Source of the DNA: CAZUGO01 sp964619935
GTDB taxonomy: Bacteria; Planctomycetota; Phycisphaerae; UBA1845; CAIVHJ01
DNA: 64,000 nt
Assembly: GCA_964619935.1 (NCBI GenBank)
Contig: CAZUGO010000047.1
Coordinates: forward strand, 1-64,000
Direction of reading: 5' to 3'
A program made the position numbers and the translations under genes. The notes under the pieces were generated by a model. That model searched no databases. It saw only the letters and a program-made list of their open reading frames with translations, and was not told the DNA's origin. Shown one piece after another: positions 33,640 through 42,228 of the stretch (the first letter of the stretch is position 1; each line of letters begins with the position of its first letter).

Positions 33640-36477
33640 ATGACTCAGCCCGCCGCGCAATACAATCCCGCCGAGATCGAACCTCGGTGGCAGGCATACT
33701 GGGAACGACACCAGACCTTTCACATCGGCAACCCGGGTGATCCCGGGTTTGATGACAGCCGTCCCAAGTACTACATCCTGGACATGTTCCCGTACACCTC
33801 AGGCTCCGGGCTGCACGTCGGCCACCCCGAAGGCTATACCGCCACCGACATCGTCGCACGCTACAAACGCATGCGCGGCTTCAATGTCCTGCACCCGATC
33901 GGTTGGGATTCCTTTGGGCTGCCCGCCGAACAGCATGCCGTCCAAACCAACGTGCACCCGCGGATCACCACCGAGAACGCCATCGAGCGCTTCCGCGACC
34001 AATTGAAGCGCTTCGGGTTCAGTTACGACTGGGATCGCGAGCTGGCCACCACCGATGTGAAGTACTACCGCTGGACCCAGTGGATCTTCCTGCAATTGTT
34101 TCACAGCTGGTTTGATCCGGCCGCTACCGGCCGGGACCCCCAAGGCCGGCCCTATCGCGGAAAGGCCCGCCCAATTGCCGAGTTGATGGAGGCACTGCGC
34201 GCCGGCACCTGGTGCGTGAGCGAGAAGGGCGACCTGACCACCGCTCCGCACGGGCGGCCGTGGTCCGAACTCCCCGCCGACCAGCAGCGGCAAACCGTCG
34301 ATCGCCAGCGGCTGGCATACATGGACGAAGTGCCGGTGAACTGGTGCCCGATGCTCGGCACGGTTCTGGCCAACGAAGAGGTCACTAGCGAAGGCCGCAG
34401 CGAGCGCGGCGACTACCCGGTGTACCGCCGCCCCCTGAGGCAGTGGATGCTGCGAATCACCCGCTACTGTGAGCGGCTGATCCAGGACCTCGACGCCGTC
34501 GACTGGCCGGAGTCGATCAAGACCATGCAACGCAACTGGGTGGGTCGTAGCGTGGGTGCCGAGGTGGTCTTCAAACTTGCCGATCCCGGTCCGGGCGACA
34601 GCGATACCCTGCGGATCTTCACCACCCGACCCGACACCCTTTTGGGGGCCACCTACATGGTGCTGGCTCCCGAGCACCCCTGGGTCCGGCGCTTGGTGGC
34701 CGACCGGCCGCAACGCGACGCCGTATTGCGTTACGTCGCCCAAGCCGCCCGCCGCAGCGAATTGGAACGTACCGCCCAGGCCAAAGACAAAACCGGTGTC
34801 GCCACCGGGGCGTTCGCGGTCAACCCGGTGAGCGGCGAGCCCATCCCCATCTGGGTGGCCGATTACGTGCTCCTGGGCTACGGCACCGGCGCGATCATGG
34901 CCGTCCCCGCCCACGACCTGCGCGATTGCGAGTTCGCCCTCCAGTTCGACCTGCCGATCCGCACGGTGGTCCAACCGCCGGAAGACTACCAGCCGTCCAG
35001 AGAAGAGCTGTCCCTGAGCTACGACGACGGCGGCCGCATGGTGCATCCGTTCACTGGCGAAGGCATCGCCCAAGACAGCGGCACCTTCACAGGCTTGCCC
35101 TCGGCCGAATTCAAGACCCGCATCACCGAGTGGCTGGAAGCACGCCATCTCGGGCGGGCCACGGTGAACTACAAGCTCCGCGACTGGCTGTTCAGCCGGC
35201 AACGTTACTGGGGTGAGCCGATTCCGATTCTGCACGGCAGCGACGGGTCGCTGCGGGCCCTGGACGCATCGGAACTGCCGTTGGACCTGCCGCACATGGA
35301 GGACTTCAAGCCGCACTCCAGCGACGATCCCAACGCTCCGCCGCAGCCGCCGCTGGGCCGGGCCGGCGATTGGGTAAAGGTCCAGCGGGACGGCCAGGCC
35401 TACCGCCGCGAACTCAACACCATGCCGCAGTGGGCCGGGTCATGCTGGTACTACCTTCGCTACCTGGACCCCGGCAACGACGCCGCGCCGTGGCGACCGG
35501 AAATCGAGCGCTACTGGATGAATGTCGATCAGTACGTCGGCGGCGCCGAGCATGCCGTGCTGCACCTGCTGTACGCCCGCTTCTGGCACAAGGTGCTCTA
35601 CGACCTGGGGCACGTCTCGACCCTCGAGCCGTTCCAGCGGCTCTACAACCAGGGGCTAATCCTGTCGTTCGCCTACAAGGATCGCCGCGGCATGACCCTG
35701 GCCGCCGACCAGGTCGAGCAGCGCGGCGAGGACGACTTCTATTGCATTGCCACCGGCGAGGCGGTGGAGCGCGTGGTGGCCAAGATGAGCAAGGGGCTGA
35801 AGAACGTCGTCAACCCCGACACCGTGCTCGACGAGTTCGGCGCCGATACCTTCCGGCTCTACGAGATGTACATGGGTCCGCTGGACGCCTCCAAGCCCTG
35901 GAACACCCGGGACATTCCGGGGCTGTCCCGATTTCTAGCCCGAGTCTGGCGGTTGATCGTCGATCCGGGCAGCGGCGAATTGTCGCCGGCGGTTCAAGCG
36001 GTCGAGCCCGATGACGCCACTCGCCGCAGCCTCCATAAGCTGATTCGCAAGGTCGGCGAGGATGTCGAGGCATTCAAGTTCAATACCGCCATCGCCGAGA
36101 TGATCGCCTTCACCAACCAGATGACCGCCGCGGAGGTTCGGCCCCGCGGCACGATGGAGTCCTTCGTGCTGCTGCTGTCGCCGTTCGCCCCGCACATCTG
36201 TGAGGAACTGTGGCAGCGCCTGGGCCACCAGGACACCCTGGCCTACGAGGTTTGGCCGGCGTATGACCCCCAGGCCGCTCGTGACGCCGGCCTGGAGATC
36301 GTGGTGCAGGTCAACGGCAAATTGAAATCCCGGATCCAAGTCGATGCCGCCGCCGATGCCGCGGCGCTGGAAGCTCTGGCCCGGGCGGACCGGCGGGTGC
36401 AGGAGGCACTGGCGGGAAAGACCGTCCGCAAGGTCATCGTGGTTCCGGGAAAACTGGTCAACTTCGTGGTCGGCTGA
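33640..36477 (+). CDS. leuS: leucyl-tRNA synthetase
   Basis: A 945-residue class I aminoacyl-tRNA synthetase charging tRNA-Leu in the cytosol. The HIGH-type motif is HVGHPEG at residues 59-65 and the KMSKS loop reads KMSKG at 715-719. The editing (CP1) domain lies between (TTRPDTLLGATYMVLAPEH, GTGAIMAVPAHDLRD). The tryptophan-rich AGSCWYYLRYLDP block and the anticodon-binding C-terminus (VQVNGKLKSRIQV) are also present. It is longer than the usual 820-870 residues because of insertions in the catalytic and editing parts. The ATG at 33640 is preferred over a GTG at 33622. It runs into the CYTH gene with only 22 bp between. Confidence 0.96.
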   Translation: MTQPAAQYNPAEIEPRWQAYWERHQTFHIGNPGDPGFDDSRPKYYILDMFPYTSGSGLHVGHPEGYTATDIVARYKRMRGFNVLHPIGWDSFGLPAEQHAVQTNVHPRITTENAIERFRDQLKRFGFSYDWDRELATTDVKYYRWTQWIFLQLFHSWFDPAATGRDPQGRPYRGKARPIAELMEALRAGTWCVSEKGDLTTAPHGRPWSELPADQQRQTVDRQRLAYMDEVPVNWCPMLGTVLANEEVTSEGRSERGDYPVYRRPLRQWMLRITRYCERLIQDLDAVDWPESIKTMQRNWVGRSVGAEVVFKLADPGPGDSDTLRIFTTRPDTLLGATYMVLAPEHPWVRRLVADRPQRDAVLRYVAQAARRSELERTAQAKDKTGVATGAFAVNPVSGEPIPIWVADYVLLGYGTGAIMAVPAHDLRDCEFALQFDLPIRTVVQPPEDYQPSREELSLSYDDGGRMVHPFTGEGIAQDSGTFTGLPSAEFKTRITEWLEARHLGRATVNYKLRDWLFSRQRYWGEPIPILHGSDGSLRALDASELPLDLPHMEDFKPHSSDDPNAPPQPPLGRAGDWVKVQRDGQAYRRELNTMPQWAGSCWYYLRYLDPGNDAAPWRPEIERYWMNVDQYVGGAEHAVLHLLYARFWHKVLYDLGHVSTLEPFQRLYNQGLILSFAYKDRRGMTLAADQVEQRGEDDFYCIATGEAVERVVAKMSKGLKNVVNPDTVLDEFGADTFRLYEMYMGPLDASKPWNTRDIPGLSRFLARVWRLIVDPGSGELSPAVQAVEPDDATRRSLHKLIRKVGEDVEAFKFNTAIAEMIAFTNQMTAAEVRPRGTMESFVLLLSPFAPHICEELWQRLGHQDTLAYEVWPAYDPQAARDAGLEIVVQVNGKLKSRIQVDAAADAAALEALARADRRVQEALAGKTVRKVIVVPGKLVNFVVG

Positions 36478-36499
36478 CCGGCCGGCACGGTACCGCGAC

Positions 36500-37063
36500 A
36501 TGGCTCTGGAAATCGAGGCCAAACTCAAGGTCGAGGCACACGACCACATTCGCCGCCGACTCCAGGCCCTGGGCGCCGACCGGCGCGGCGTGGTGCACGA
36601 AGTCAATCACCTGTTCGACCAGGACGCCTGCCGACTGAGCCGCAGCGGCTACGGCCTGCGGGTTCGCGAATCCACGGCAAGCGATGGATCGCAAGCCCGG
36701 GCGGCCATGACCGTCAAAGGCCCGCCGCAGCCGGGCGCCCTGAAGATCCGCCGCGAGACCGAGGTGCCCGTCGGCAGCGCAGCCGAAGCCGTGGCCCTGC
36801 TGGAGCATCTGGGCTACCACCTCACCGTGGTCTTCGAGAAGAAACGCGAGACCTGGTGCTGGCAGGATTGCACCATCGAACTCGACGAAGTGCCAATCCT
36901 GGGCGCGTTCGTCGAGATCGAGGGCCCCAGCGAAGCGGCCGTACGCCAGGTCCAGGCGGAACTGGAGCTGGCCGACTGCCCGACCATCACCCGCAGCTAT
37001 GCCGCCATGCTCCAGGCCGTCTGCAAGTCCGCCCGAGTGGACCCGCTCAACATCCGGTTCTGA
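36500..37063 (+). CDS. CYTH-domain protein (class IV adenylate cyclase/triphosphatase family)
   Basis: A 187-residue enzyme of the CYTH superfamily, a triphosphate tunnel fold. The N-terminal ExExK signature is EIEAKLK (residues 4-10), followed by basic strand residues (GYGLRVRES, MTVKGPP, KIRRETEV) and the acidic triad ELDEVPILGAFVEIEGPS. Members hydrolyse inorganic or thiamine triphosphate or make cAMP; the sequence alone does not choose between these, though the length is close to CyaB-type bacterial proteins. The start is the ATG at 36500, 22 bp after leuS. It ends shortly before the terminator shared with the convergent ribosomal-protein operon. Confidence 0.9.
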   Translation: MALEIEAKLKVEAHDHIRRRLQALGADRRGVVHEVNHLFDQDACRLSRSGYGLRVRESTASDGSQARAAMTVKGPPQPGALKIRRETEVPVGSAAEAVALLEHLGYHLTVVFEKKRETWCWQDCTIELDEVPILGAFVEIEGPSEAAVRQVQAELELADCPTITRSYAAMLQAVCKSARVDPLNIRF

Positions 37064-37072
37064 GACCGGCGC

Positions 37073-37102
37073 AAAAAAAAGCCCCCCGTCGGCCGGAGGG
37101 CT
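37073..37102 (-). terminator. rho-independent terminator of the rpsL-bioY-rpsG operon
   Basis: Read on the minus strand, AGCCCTCC pairs with GGGGGGCT (one mismatch) and is followed by eight T residues (complement of the A run at 37073-37080). It lies 22 bp after rpsG. It may also slow transcription from the convergent CYTH gene, but without a T-run in that direction. Confidence 0.85.
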
Positions 37103-37124
37103 GTTGGCGCTGGTGCAAATCGGT

Positions 37125-37598
37125 TTACCAGGCGAAGTGGCTGAAGGCTTTGTTGGCTTCGGCCATGCGGTGGACGTTCTCGCGGGTGGTCATGGCCGTC
37201 CCTTCGCGGTTGAAAGCGTCCATGAGTTCCTTGGCCAACCGTTCATGGGTGGGCTTGCCCTTGCCGCCACGAACCGCGGCCAGGACCCAGCGAATCGACA
37301 ACGACTGCTGCCGTTTGCGATTCACTGACATCGGTACCTGGTAGTTAGAACCGCCGACGCGCTTGGAGCGGACCTCGACGTTGGGCTTGACGTTATCGAT
37401 CGCGCCCTCAAAGATCTCGATGGGGCTCTTGTCCTTGACCCGCTTGCTGATGAGATCGAGGGCGTCGTAGAACACCCGCTGGGCGGCGACCTTCTTACCT
37501 TTCCACATCAGGCAGTTGATGAACTTGCTCGCCAGCTTGCTGTTGTACTGTGGATCGGGCTTCAGTTGTTCAGCCGACTTGGTAAAACTCTTGGGCAT
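37125..37598 (-). CDS. rpsG: 30S ribosomal protein S7
   Basis: A 157-residue ribosomal protein, the family's normal length. It binds 16S rRNA in the small-subunit head. Conserved blocks are visible: KFINCLMWKGKKVAAQRVFYDAL, PIEIFEGAIDNVKPNVEVRSKRVGGSNYQVP, RWVLAAVRGG and the C-terminal 'KANKAFSHF' style end (MAEANKAFSHFAW). It lies 15 bp downstream of bioY in the same transcription unit as rpsL. It is followed by a terminator rather than by fusA, which usually comes next. Confidence 0.97.
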   Translation of the reverse strand: MPKSFTKSAEQLKPDPQYNSKLASKFINCLMWKGKKVAAQRVFYDALDLISKRVKDKSPIEIFEGAIDNVKPNVEVRSKRVGGSNYQVPMSVNRKRQQSLSIRWVLAAVRGGKGKPTHERLAKELMDAFNREGTAMTTRENVHRMAEANKAFSHFAW

Positions 37599-37613
37599 TG
37601 TCCTGTCAGACCT

Positions 37614-38222
37614 CTATTTTGTTGGCCAATTCGAACTCGACTCACCCGTTGCGGATAGACGTTGTCGGGGTGCAGGCGCCGCTGCCATTCCAAGGGCTGC
37701 CGCCAGCAGGCACTTCAGCAGCGCCGCCGGCACGAAGGGGATTATTCCCAGGACCAGCGCCTGATTCAGGTCGCCGGTGATCACCGCCAGCCAGCCGACG
37801 CCGCAGCTGAAGATCAGCGCCGTGCCGCTGGCAGCGGCCAGCACCTGGGTCCAAAAGCCGGGACGATGGGCCACCAGCCGACCGACACACCAGGCTGCCA
37901 GCGGAAACGCCAGCAAATAACCGCCGGTCGCCCCGAACAGGTACGCGGGACCGGCCTGAGAACCGGCGAATACCGGCAGGCCAACCCCGCCGAGCAGCAA
38001 GTACAGTACCTGACTGATCGAACCCAGCCGCGAACCGAGGGCCATTCCGCTGAACAGCACCACCACGGTTTGCAGGGTCATGGGCACCGGGGTGCCTGGC
38101 AGCGGCACCCGAATGTTGGCAGCCGTGATGGTCAGCAAAACGATAGCCAGCACCCGCAGTCCGGACCGCAGGGTGGCGGCCGAGGGCGTCAGCAAATCGA
38201 ATCGCACGGAGCGGGTTGCCAC
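37614..38222 (-). CDS. bioY: BioY biotin transporter substrate-binding subunit, inserted between rpsL and rpsG
   Basis: A 202-residue integral membrane protein of the ECF-transporter S-component family: five to six membrane helices with the BioY phrases 'ANIRVPLPGTPVPMTLQTVVVLFSGMALG', 'YLLLGGVGLPVFAGSQ' and 'GPAYLFGATGGYLLAFP'. It should capture biotin at the cytoplasmic membrane, alone or with ECF ATPase partners. It starts at a GTG 11 bp after rpsL, its AGGA site overlapping the rpsL stop, and ends 15 bp before rpsG. A biotin gene between S12 and S7 is atypical. No BirA-type operator is recognised nearby. Confidence 0.93.
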   Translation of the reverse strand: MATRSVRFDLLTPSAATLRSGLRVLAIVLLTITAANIRVPLPGTPVPMTLQTVVVLFSGMALGSRLGSISQVLYLLLGGVGLPVFAGSQAGPAYLFGATGGYLLAFPLAAWCVGRLVAHRPGFWTQVLAAASGTALIFSCGVGWLAVITGDLNQALVLGIIPFVPAALLKCLLAAALGMAAAPAPRQRLSATGESSSNWPTK

Positions 38223-38233
38223 CGATCACATTC

Positions 38234-38623
38234 CTACTTGCGGCGCTTGACGCCGTACTTGGAGCGGCCTTGGTTGCGCGGCCGGTTATCCTTGTCGCCT
38301 TCGACCGCGGCACAGTCCAACGCGCCGCGAATAACATGGTAGCGCACACCGGGCAGGTCCTTGACCCTGCCGCCGCGGATCAACACAATGGAGTGCTCCT
38401 GCAGATTGTGGTCAATCCCGCCGATATAGGCGGTCACTTCCTTGCCGTTGGTCAACCGAACACGGGTGACCTTCCGCAACGCCGAGTTCGGCTTCTTGGG
38501 AGTCTGGGTCTTGACGATCAGACAGACGCCGCGTTTCTGCGGACAGCGATCGATGTCACGGACCTTGCTCTTCTTCGGCACTCGCCGCCGGCCCTTGCGG
38601 ACCAGTTGATTCGCTGTTGGCAT
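38234..38623 (-). CDS. rpsL: 30S ribosomal protein S12
   Basis: A 129-residue protein from the ATG at 38623 (the open frame extends to 38737 but without family sequence). It matches S12 throughout: MPTANQLVRKGRRRVPKKSK, CPQKRGVCLIVKTQTPKKPNSALRK, VRLTNGKEVTAYIGG and GGRVKDLPGVRYHVIRGALD. S12 lines the decoding centre. The streptomycin-related Lys residues of PKKPNS and GGRVKDLPG are wild type, so no classical resistance substitution is present. First gene of the rpsL-bioY-rpsG unit. Confidence 0.97.
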   Translation of the reverse strand: MPTANQLVRKGRRRVPKKSKVRDIDRCPQKRGVCLIVKTQTPKKPNSALRKVTRVRLTNGKEVTAYIGGIDHNLQEHSIVLIRGGRVKDLPGVRYHVIRGALDCAAVEGDKDNRPRNQGRSKYGVKRRK

Positions 38624-38757
38624 GACCCCACCTTGTACTAAGGGCAAAACAAACCCGGAGATAGAATCCAGCATTTTAACGCCGCGGCGGGGCTTTGCAA
38701 GAGGGGCTGCCGGGCGGCGGTTTGATCTACCCCACATTCCCAGCTACAAAGCCGCTG

Positions 38758-39651
38758 ATGGACCACTCCGCGCTCGGCAAAGTCTGTGCCCTGCTCACCG
38801 CCGTGACCTGGGCGAGTGCCGTGGTCCTGCTGAAGCACAGCGGCCGGACGTTCGGCCCGCTGCCGCTCAACCTGTTCAAGAACACCCTGGGGCTGGTCCT
38901 GATCGCGGCCACCTTAATTGTGGGCGGCGAAGGGTTTAGCACCATCGGGGCCGTTTCCGCCCACGACCTCTGGATCCTGCTGCTCAGCGGTTTCCTGGGC
39001 ATCGCCGTGGCCGACACCTTGTTCCTGCACAGCCTGAACCTGGTGGGCGTCGGGATCCAGGCCATCGTCGATTGCTCGTATTCGCCGCTGGTGATTGTCC
39101 TGTCCTGGTGGTTGCTCGACGATCATCTGGCGCTGCCGCATTACCTGGGAGCTACCCTGGTGCTCAGCGCCGTGTTCGTGGCCACCCGGCACCAGCCCCC
39201 CCCCGGACGGACGCCCGCGGAAATGTCGCTCGGAATCGCCATCGGACTGCTGGCCATCGCCCTGATCGCATACGCCATCGTGCTGGTGAAGCCGGTGCTG
39301 ATCCGCACACCGGTCGCCGAGGCAACCTTGCTGCGACTGGTCGCAGGGACGGTGCCGCTGGTGTTCTGGGGGCTGCTCACCGACCGCCGCGGAGTCGCGG
39401 CCGTCTTTCGGCCGTGCCCCGCCTGGAAGTCGGCGGTCCCGGGCGGCATCCTGTCGGGCTACGTCAGCATGATGCTCTGGATCGCCGGCTTCAAGTACAC
39501 CCAACCGGGCATTGCCGGCGCATTGAACCAGACCTCTACGATCTTCGCCATTCTACTGGCGGCCTGGTTTCTCAAAGAGGCACTAACACCCCGCAAGCTG
39601 CTGGCGGTAGCGCTGGCACTGGCCGGTGTGGTTCTCGTAACCCTTGCGTGA
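38758..39651 (+). CDS. EamA-family (DMT) transporter
   Basis: A 297-residue inner-membrane protein with about ten hydrophobic helices in two EamA halves (residues about 8-140 and 155-296). Features typical of the family are 'LLTAVTWASAVVLLKHSG', 'YSPLVIVLSWWLLDDHL', a repeat 'GALNQTSTIFAILLAAWFLKEALTPRKLL' and the terminal 'LAGVVLVTL'. Members export amino acids, nucleotides or drugs; the substrate is not predictable. The ATG at 38758 is preferred to the open frame's earlier start at 38695, which adds a Gly/Pro leader. Divergent from rpsL, about 134 bp between starts. Confidence 0.88.
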   Translation: MDHSALGKVCALLTAVTWASAVVLLKHSGRTFGPLPLNLFKNTLGLVLIAATLIVGGEGFSTIGAVSAHDLWILLLSGFLGIAVADTLFLHSLNLVGVGIQAIVDCSYSPLVIVLSWWLLDDHLALPHYLGATLVLSAVFVATRHQPPPGRTPAEMSLGIAIGLLAIALIAYAIVLVKPVLIRTPVAEATLLRLVAGTVPLVFWGLLTDRRGVAAVFRPCPAWKSAVPGGILSGYVSMMLWIAGFKYTQPGIAGALNQTSTIFAILLAAWFLKEALTPRKLLAVALALAGVVLVTLA

Positions 39652-39849
39652 CCCCGTTGATCGCACTCGCCAGCCGGCCCGGCGGCCGCCGATCCCCACG
39701 CAGTACGGCCCCCATTGGGGATCCGCATAACACGGTTCCGGAGACACGCCCAATTGGCAGACCATCCGAGCCCGAAGCGCTGGGACAATGATCGTTGTAG
39801 AGGGATCAATAGTCGCCTGGTGCGGACAGCCGGCGACGCACTCTGACAG

Positions 39850-40503
39850 TCAAGCCAGGGCGTCGATGAATCTGCCCTTCTCGAGAACCGGTTCGCCGAA
39901 GCGACCGGGTAGCGGGACGCTGCCAACGGTCTGCGGGCCGGACGCGGTGTCGCGCGCCGCGGCGGCCGTGGATGCCGGAGGCGTGTGTGCTTCAGCGGGA
40001 TCGGTTTTCTTGGTCTTGTGGGCCTGAGCGGTGCGTTCTTCGCGGGCGGCCCGGGCCGCTACCGCGCGGTCCTGGCTCGACGGACGGGAGGGCGCCTGGG
40101 CGGCGCGCTTGATCTGCTGCATCTTGCGGAGGGTGGCCTCGGGATTGCGTTCCGCCGCTGACGTGTCGACCTGAACCTCCCCGCCAACCGCGTAGCGGCG
40201 TCCGTTGGGGCCGGTCTCGTACTCATTGTCTGGGCCAGCGACGGGGTATTGCCCTGCGGCAGCCCGGTGGGCACGCTCATGGCTGGGGACTTCGCGGTCG
40301 CGCCGCTCCAGCCGCTCGATCTCGCGGCGCTCCGCTTCGCTGAGTTCGGTCTTACCGGCACCGGCGACCGGCGTGGTCTCGGCCGGTGCCGCCGGCGACG
40401 GCCGCGAGCGGGCCTGCGACACTTCGCCGAGGACGGCCGCCCCACCGGATGCCGCGATCAGGCGATTCAGTGAGACACCGGTGGGAGCAATCGATGAAAC
40501 CAT
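39850..40503 (-). CDS. SprA-related putative metalloprotease
   Basis: A 217-residue protein matching the SprA-related family (PF12118): 'LSEAERREIERLERRDREVPSHERAHRAAAGQY', then 'YETGPNGRRYAVGGEVQVDTS' and 'NPEATLRKMQQIKRAAQAPSRPSSQDRAVAA'. The HERAH sequence fits an HExxH zinc motif, so the family is annotated as putative metalloproteases, although activity is unproven. The N- and C-terminal parts are low-complexity (Pro/Ala/Thr). It starts at ATG 40503 with GGGAGG upstream. It is next to nothing related and its target is unknown. Confidence 0.82.
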   Translation of the reverse strand: MVSSIAPTGVSLNRLIAASGGAAVLGEVSQARSRPSPAAPAETTPVAGAGKTELSEAERREIERLERRDREVPSHERAHRAAAGQYPVAGPDNEYETGPNGRRYAVGGEVQVDTSAAERNPEATLRKMQQIKRAAQAPSRPSSQDRAVAARAAREERTAQAHKTKKTDPAEAHTPPASTAAAARDTASGPQTVGSVPLPGRFGEPVLEKGRFIDALA

Positions 40504-40761
40504 TCAGAACCTCCCGTGCCAATTGCCGCCGAAGCCGACCTTCGGGATATGACATTCATCGGCTCAGTCGGCCAGCGATTCCAGTACCGGTAGGTCTGAT
40601 AACCCGGCCGGCGGCGCCAGCCCCCGGCGGTTGCCGGGTGGGCGGCGTTGCACTAGACTCAATCGAGGTTGTGCAGGGCCGTGCCGGGAGTTCTGCAGCA
40701 ATTGCCCGGTCACCCTGCAGGCGTGACTCTTGGAATCCGCGAGCAATGCGACGAGGGCCGT

Positions 40762-42087
40762 ATGAGCGACCATGGCGTCACCCGGGTCATTATTATGGGA
40801 GCCGCGGGCCGGGACTTTCATGACTTCAATGTCTACTGGAAGCACCGCCCGAACACCGAGGTGGTCTGCTTTACGGCCGCCCAGATTCCCAACATCGACG
40901 GGCGGATCTACCCGCCGCAACTGAGCGGGCCGGCCTACCCGCGGGGCATCCCCATTCACACCGAGGACCACCTGGAAGCCCTGATTCGCGCGCACGCCGT
41001 CAACACCGTGACGCTGGCTTATTCCGACCTGCCGCACGCCTTCGTCATGCACCAGGCCGCCAGAGTCAACGCCAGCGGCGCCGACTTCTGCCTGCTGGGC
41101 GGCGCTCAGACCATGCTGCCGGCCCAGAAACCGGTCATCGCGGTGTGTGCGGTGCGCACCGGCTGCGGCAAGAGCCAGACGTCCCGGCGGGTCAGCAGCA
41201 TCTTGAAGGACTTCCGCCGCAAGGTAGCGGTGGTGCGCCACCCGATGCCGTATGGCGACCTGGCCCGTCAGATCTGCCAGCGGTTCGCCACCCTGGACGA
41301 CCTCGATCGCCACGAATGCACCATCGAGGAGCGTGAAGAATACGAGCCGCACATCCAGCTCGGCAACGTGGTCTTCGCCGGCATCGACTATGCCAAGATC
41401 CTGGACCAAGCCCAGGGCGAAGCCGACGTCATATTGTGGGACGGCGGCAACAACGACCTGCCGTTCTATCGACCCGACCTGTTCATCACGGTGACCGATC
41501 CCCATCGACCGGGCCACGAAGTCGGCTACTACCCCGGGGAGACCAACCTGCGGATGGCCGACGTGGTAATCATCAACAAGGTCGGCACCGCCCGGGCACA
41601 AGACGTGGACACCGTGGAGCGCAACATTCGGACGGCCAATCCCGACGCCACGATCCTGAAGGCCGAGTCACCGGTCACCGTGGACCAACCCGACGCGGTC
41701 CGCGGCAAGCGGGTCCTGGTGATCGAAGACGGACCCACCCTGACCCACGGCGAAATGCCCTACGGAGCCGGCCATGTCGCCGCCCGCCAACTGGGTGCCG
41801 CCGAGATCGTCGACCCGCGACCCTACGCCCAGGGATCGATCAAGAACACGCTGCAACGCTACGCCCACCTCACCGACATCCTGCCGGCCATGGGTTACGG
41901 CAGCGCCCAAATCGCCGACCTGGAACAAACCATCAATCGCACGCCCTGTGACTTGGTGATGGTCGCCACGCCCATCGATCTGGGCCGCATCCTCAAGATC
42001 GACAAACCCACCGTCCGGGTGACCTACGCCCTCCAGGAGCACGACCCCGCAGTCCTGCCCGCCGCCATCGCCCGCATTCTCAGATAA
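40762..42087 (+). CDS. cyclic 2,3-diphosphoglycerate synthetase-like P-loop protein
   Basis: A 441-residue cytosolic protein from the ATG at 40762, with GAGGG upstream. Family features include 'RVIIMGAAGRDFHDFNVYWK' at the start, 'FTAAQIPNIDGRIYPPQLSG', a P-loop VRTGCGKSQT at about residues 131-140, 'VILWDGGNNDLPFYRPDLFITV' and 'GETNLRMADVVIINKVGTA'. These match the cyclic 2,3-diphosphoglycerate synthetase family, named from a methanogen enzyme that makes the thermoprotective cyclic compound from 2,3-diphosphoglycerate with ATP. Bacterial members are common but their product is not established; GTPase-like naming is also used. Confidence 0.85.
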   Translation: MSDHGVTRVIIMGAAGRDFHDFNVYWKHRPNTEVVCFTAAQIPNIDGRIYPPQLSGPAYPRGIPIHTEDHLEALIRAHAVNTVTLAYSDLPHAFVMHQAARVNASGADFCLLGGAQTMLPAQKPVIAVCAVRTGCGKSQTSRRVSSILKDFRRKVAVVRHPMPYGDLARQICQRFATLDDLDRHECTIEEREEYEPHIQLGNVVFAGIDYAKILDQAQGEADVILWDGGNNDLPFYRPDLFITVTDPHRPGHEVGYYPGETNLRMADVVIINKVGTARAQDVDTVERNIRTANPDATILKAESPVTVDQPDAVRGKRVLVIEDGPTLTHGEMPYGAGHVAARQLGAAEIVDPRPYAQGSIKNTLQRYAHLTDILPAMGYGSAQIADLEQTINRTPCDLVMVATPIDLGRILKIDKPTVRVTYALQEHDPAVLPAAIARILR

Positions 42088-42228
42088 TCGCGGGAACGGT
42101 CGCGCTGCCGCATGCGGCTGATTCCAGCGCCGACATTCAGTCACAGCCGCGCCCCGTTGATCCATCAAGGGCCGCCTCCCGTTGAGCCTGACCCAGCAGC
42201 GCTTGGGCGGCGTCTTGAGGGGGGTGCT

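Noticed and set aside
38160..38260. Biotin operator or riboswitch before bioY
   Set aside because: No recognisable BirA dyad or riboswitch fold; bioY is translated from the rpsL transcript with a site overlapping the rpsL stop.
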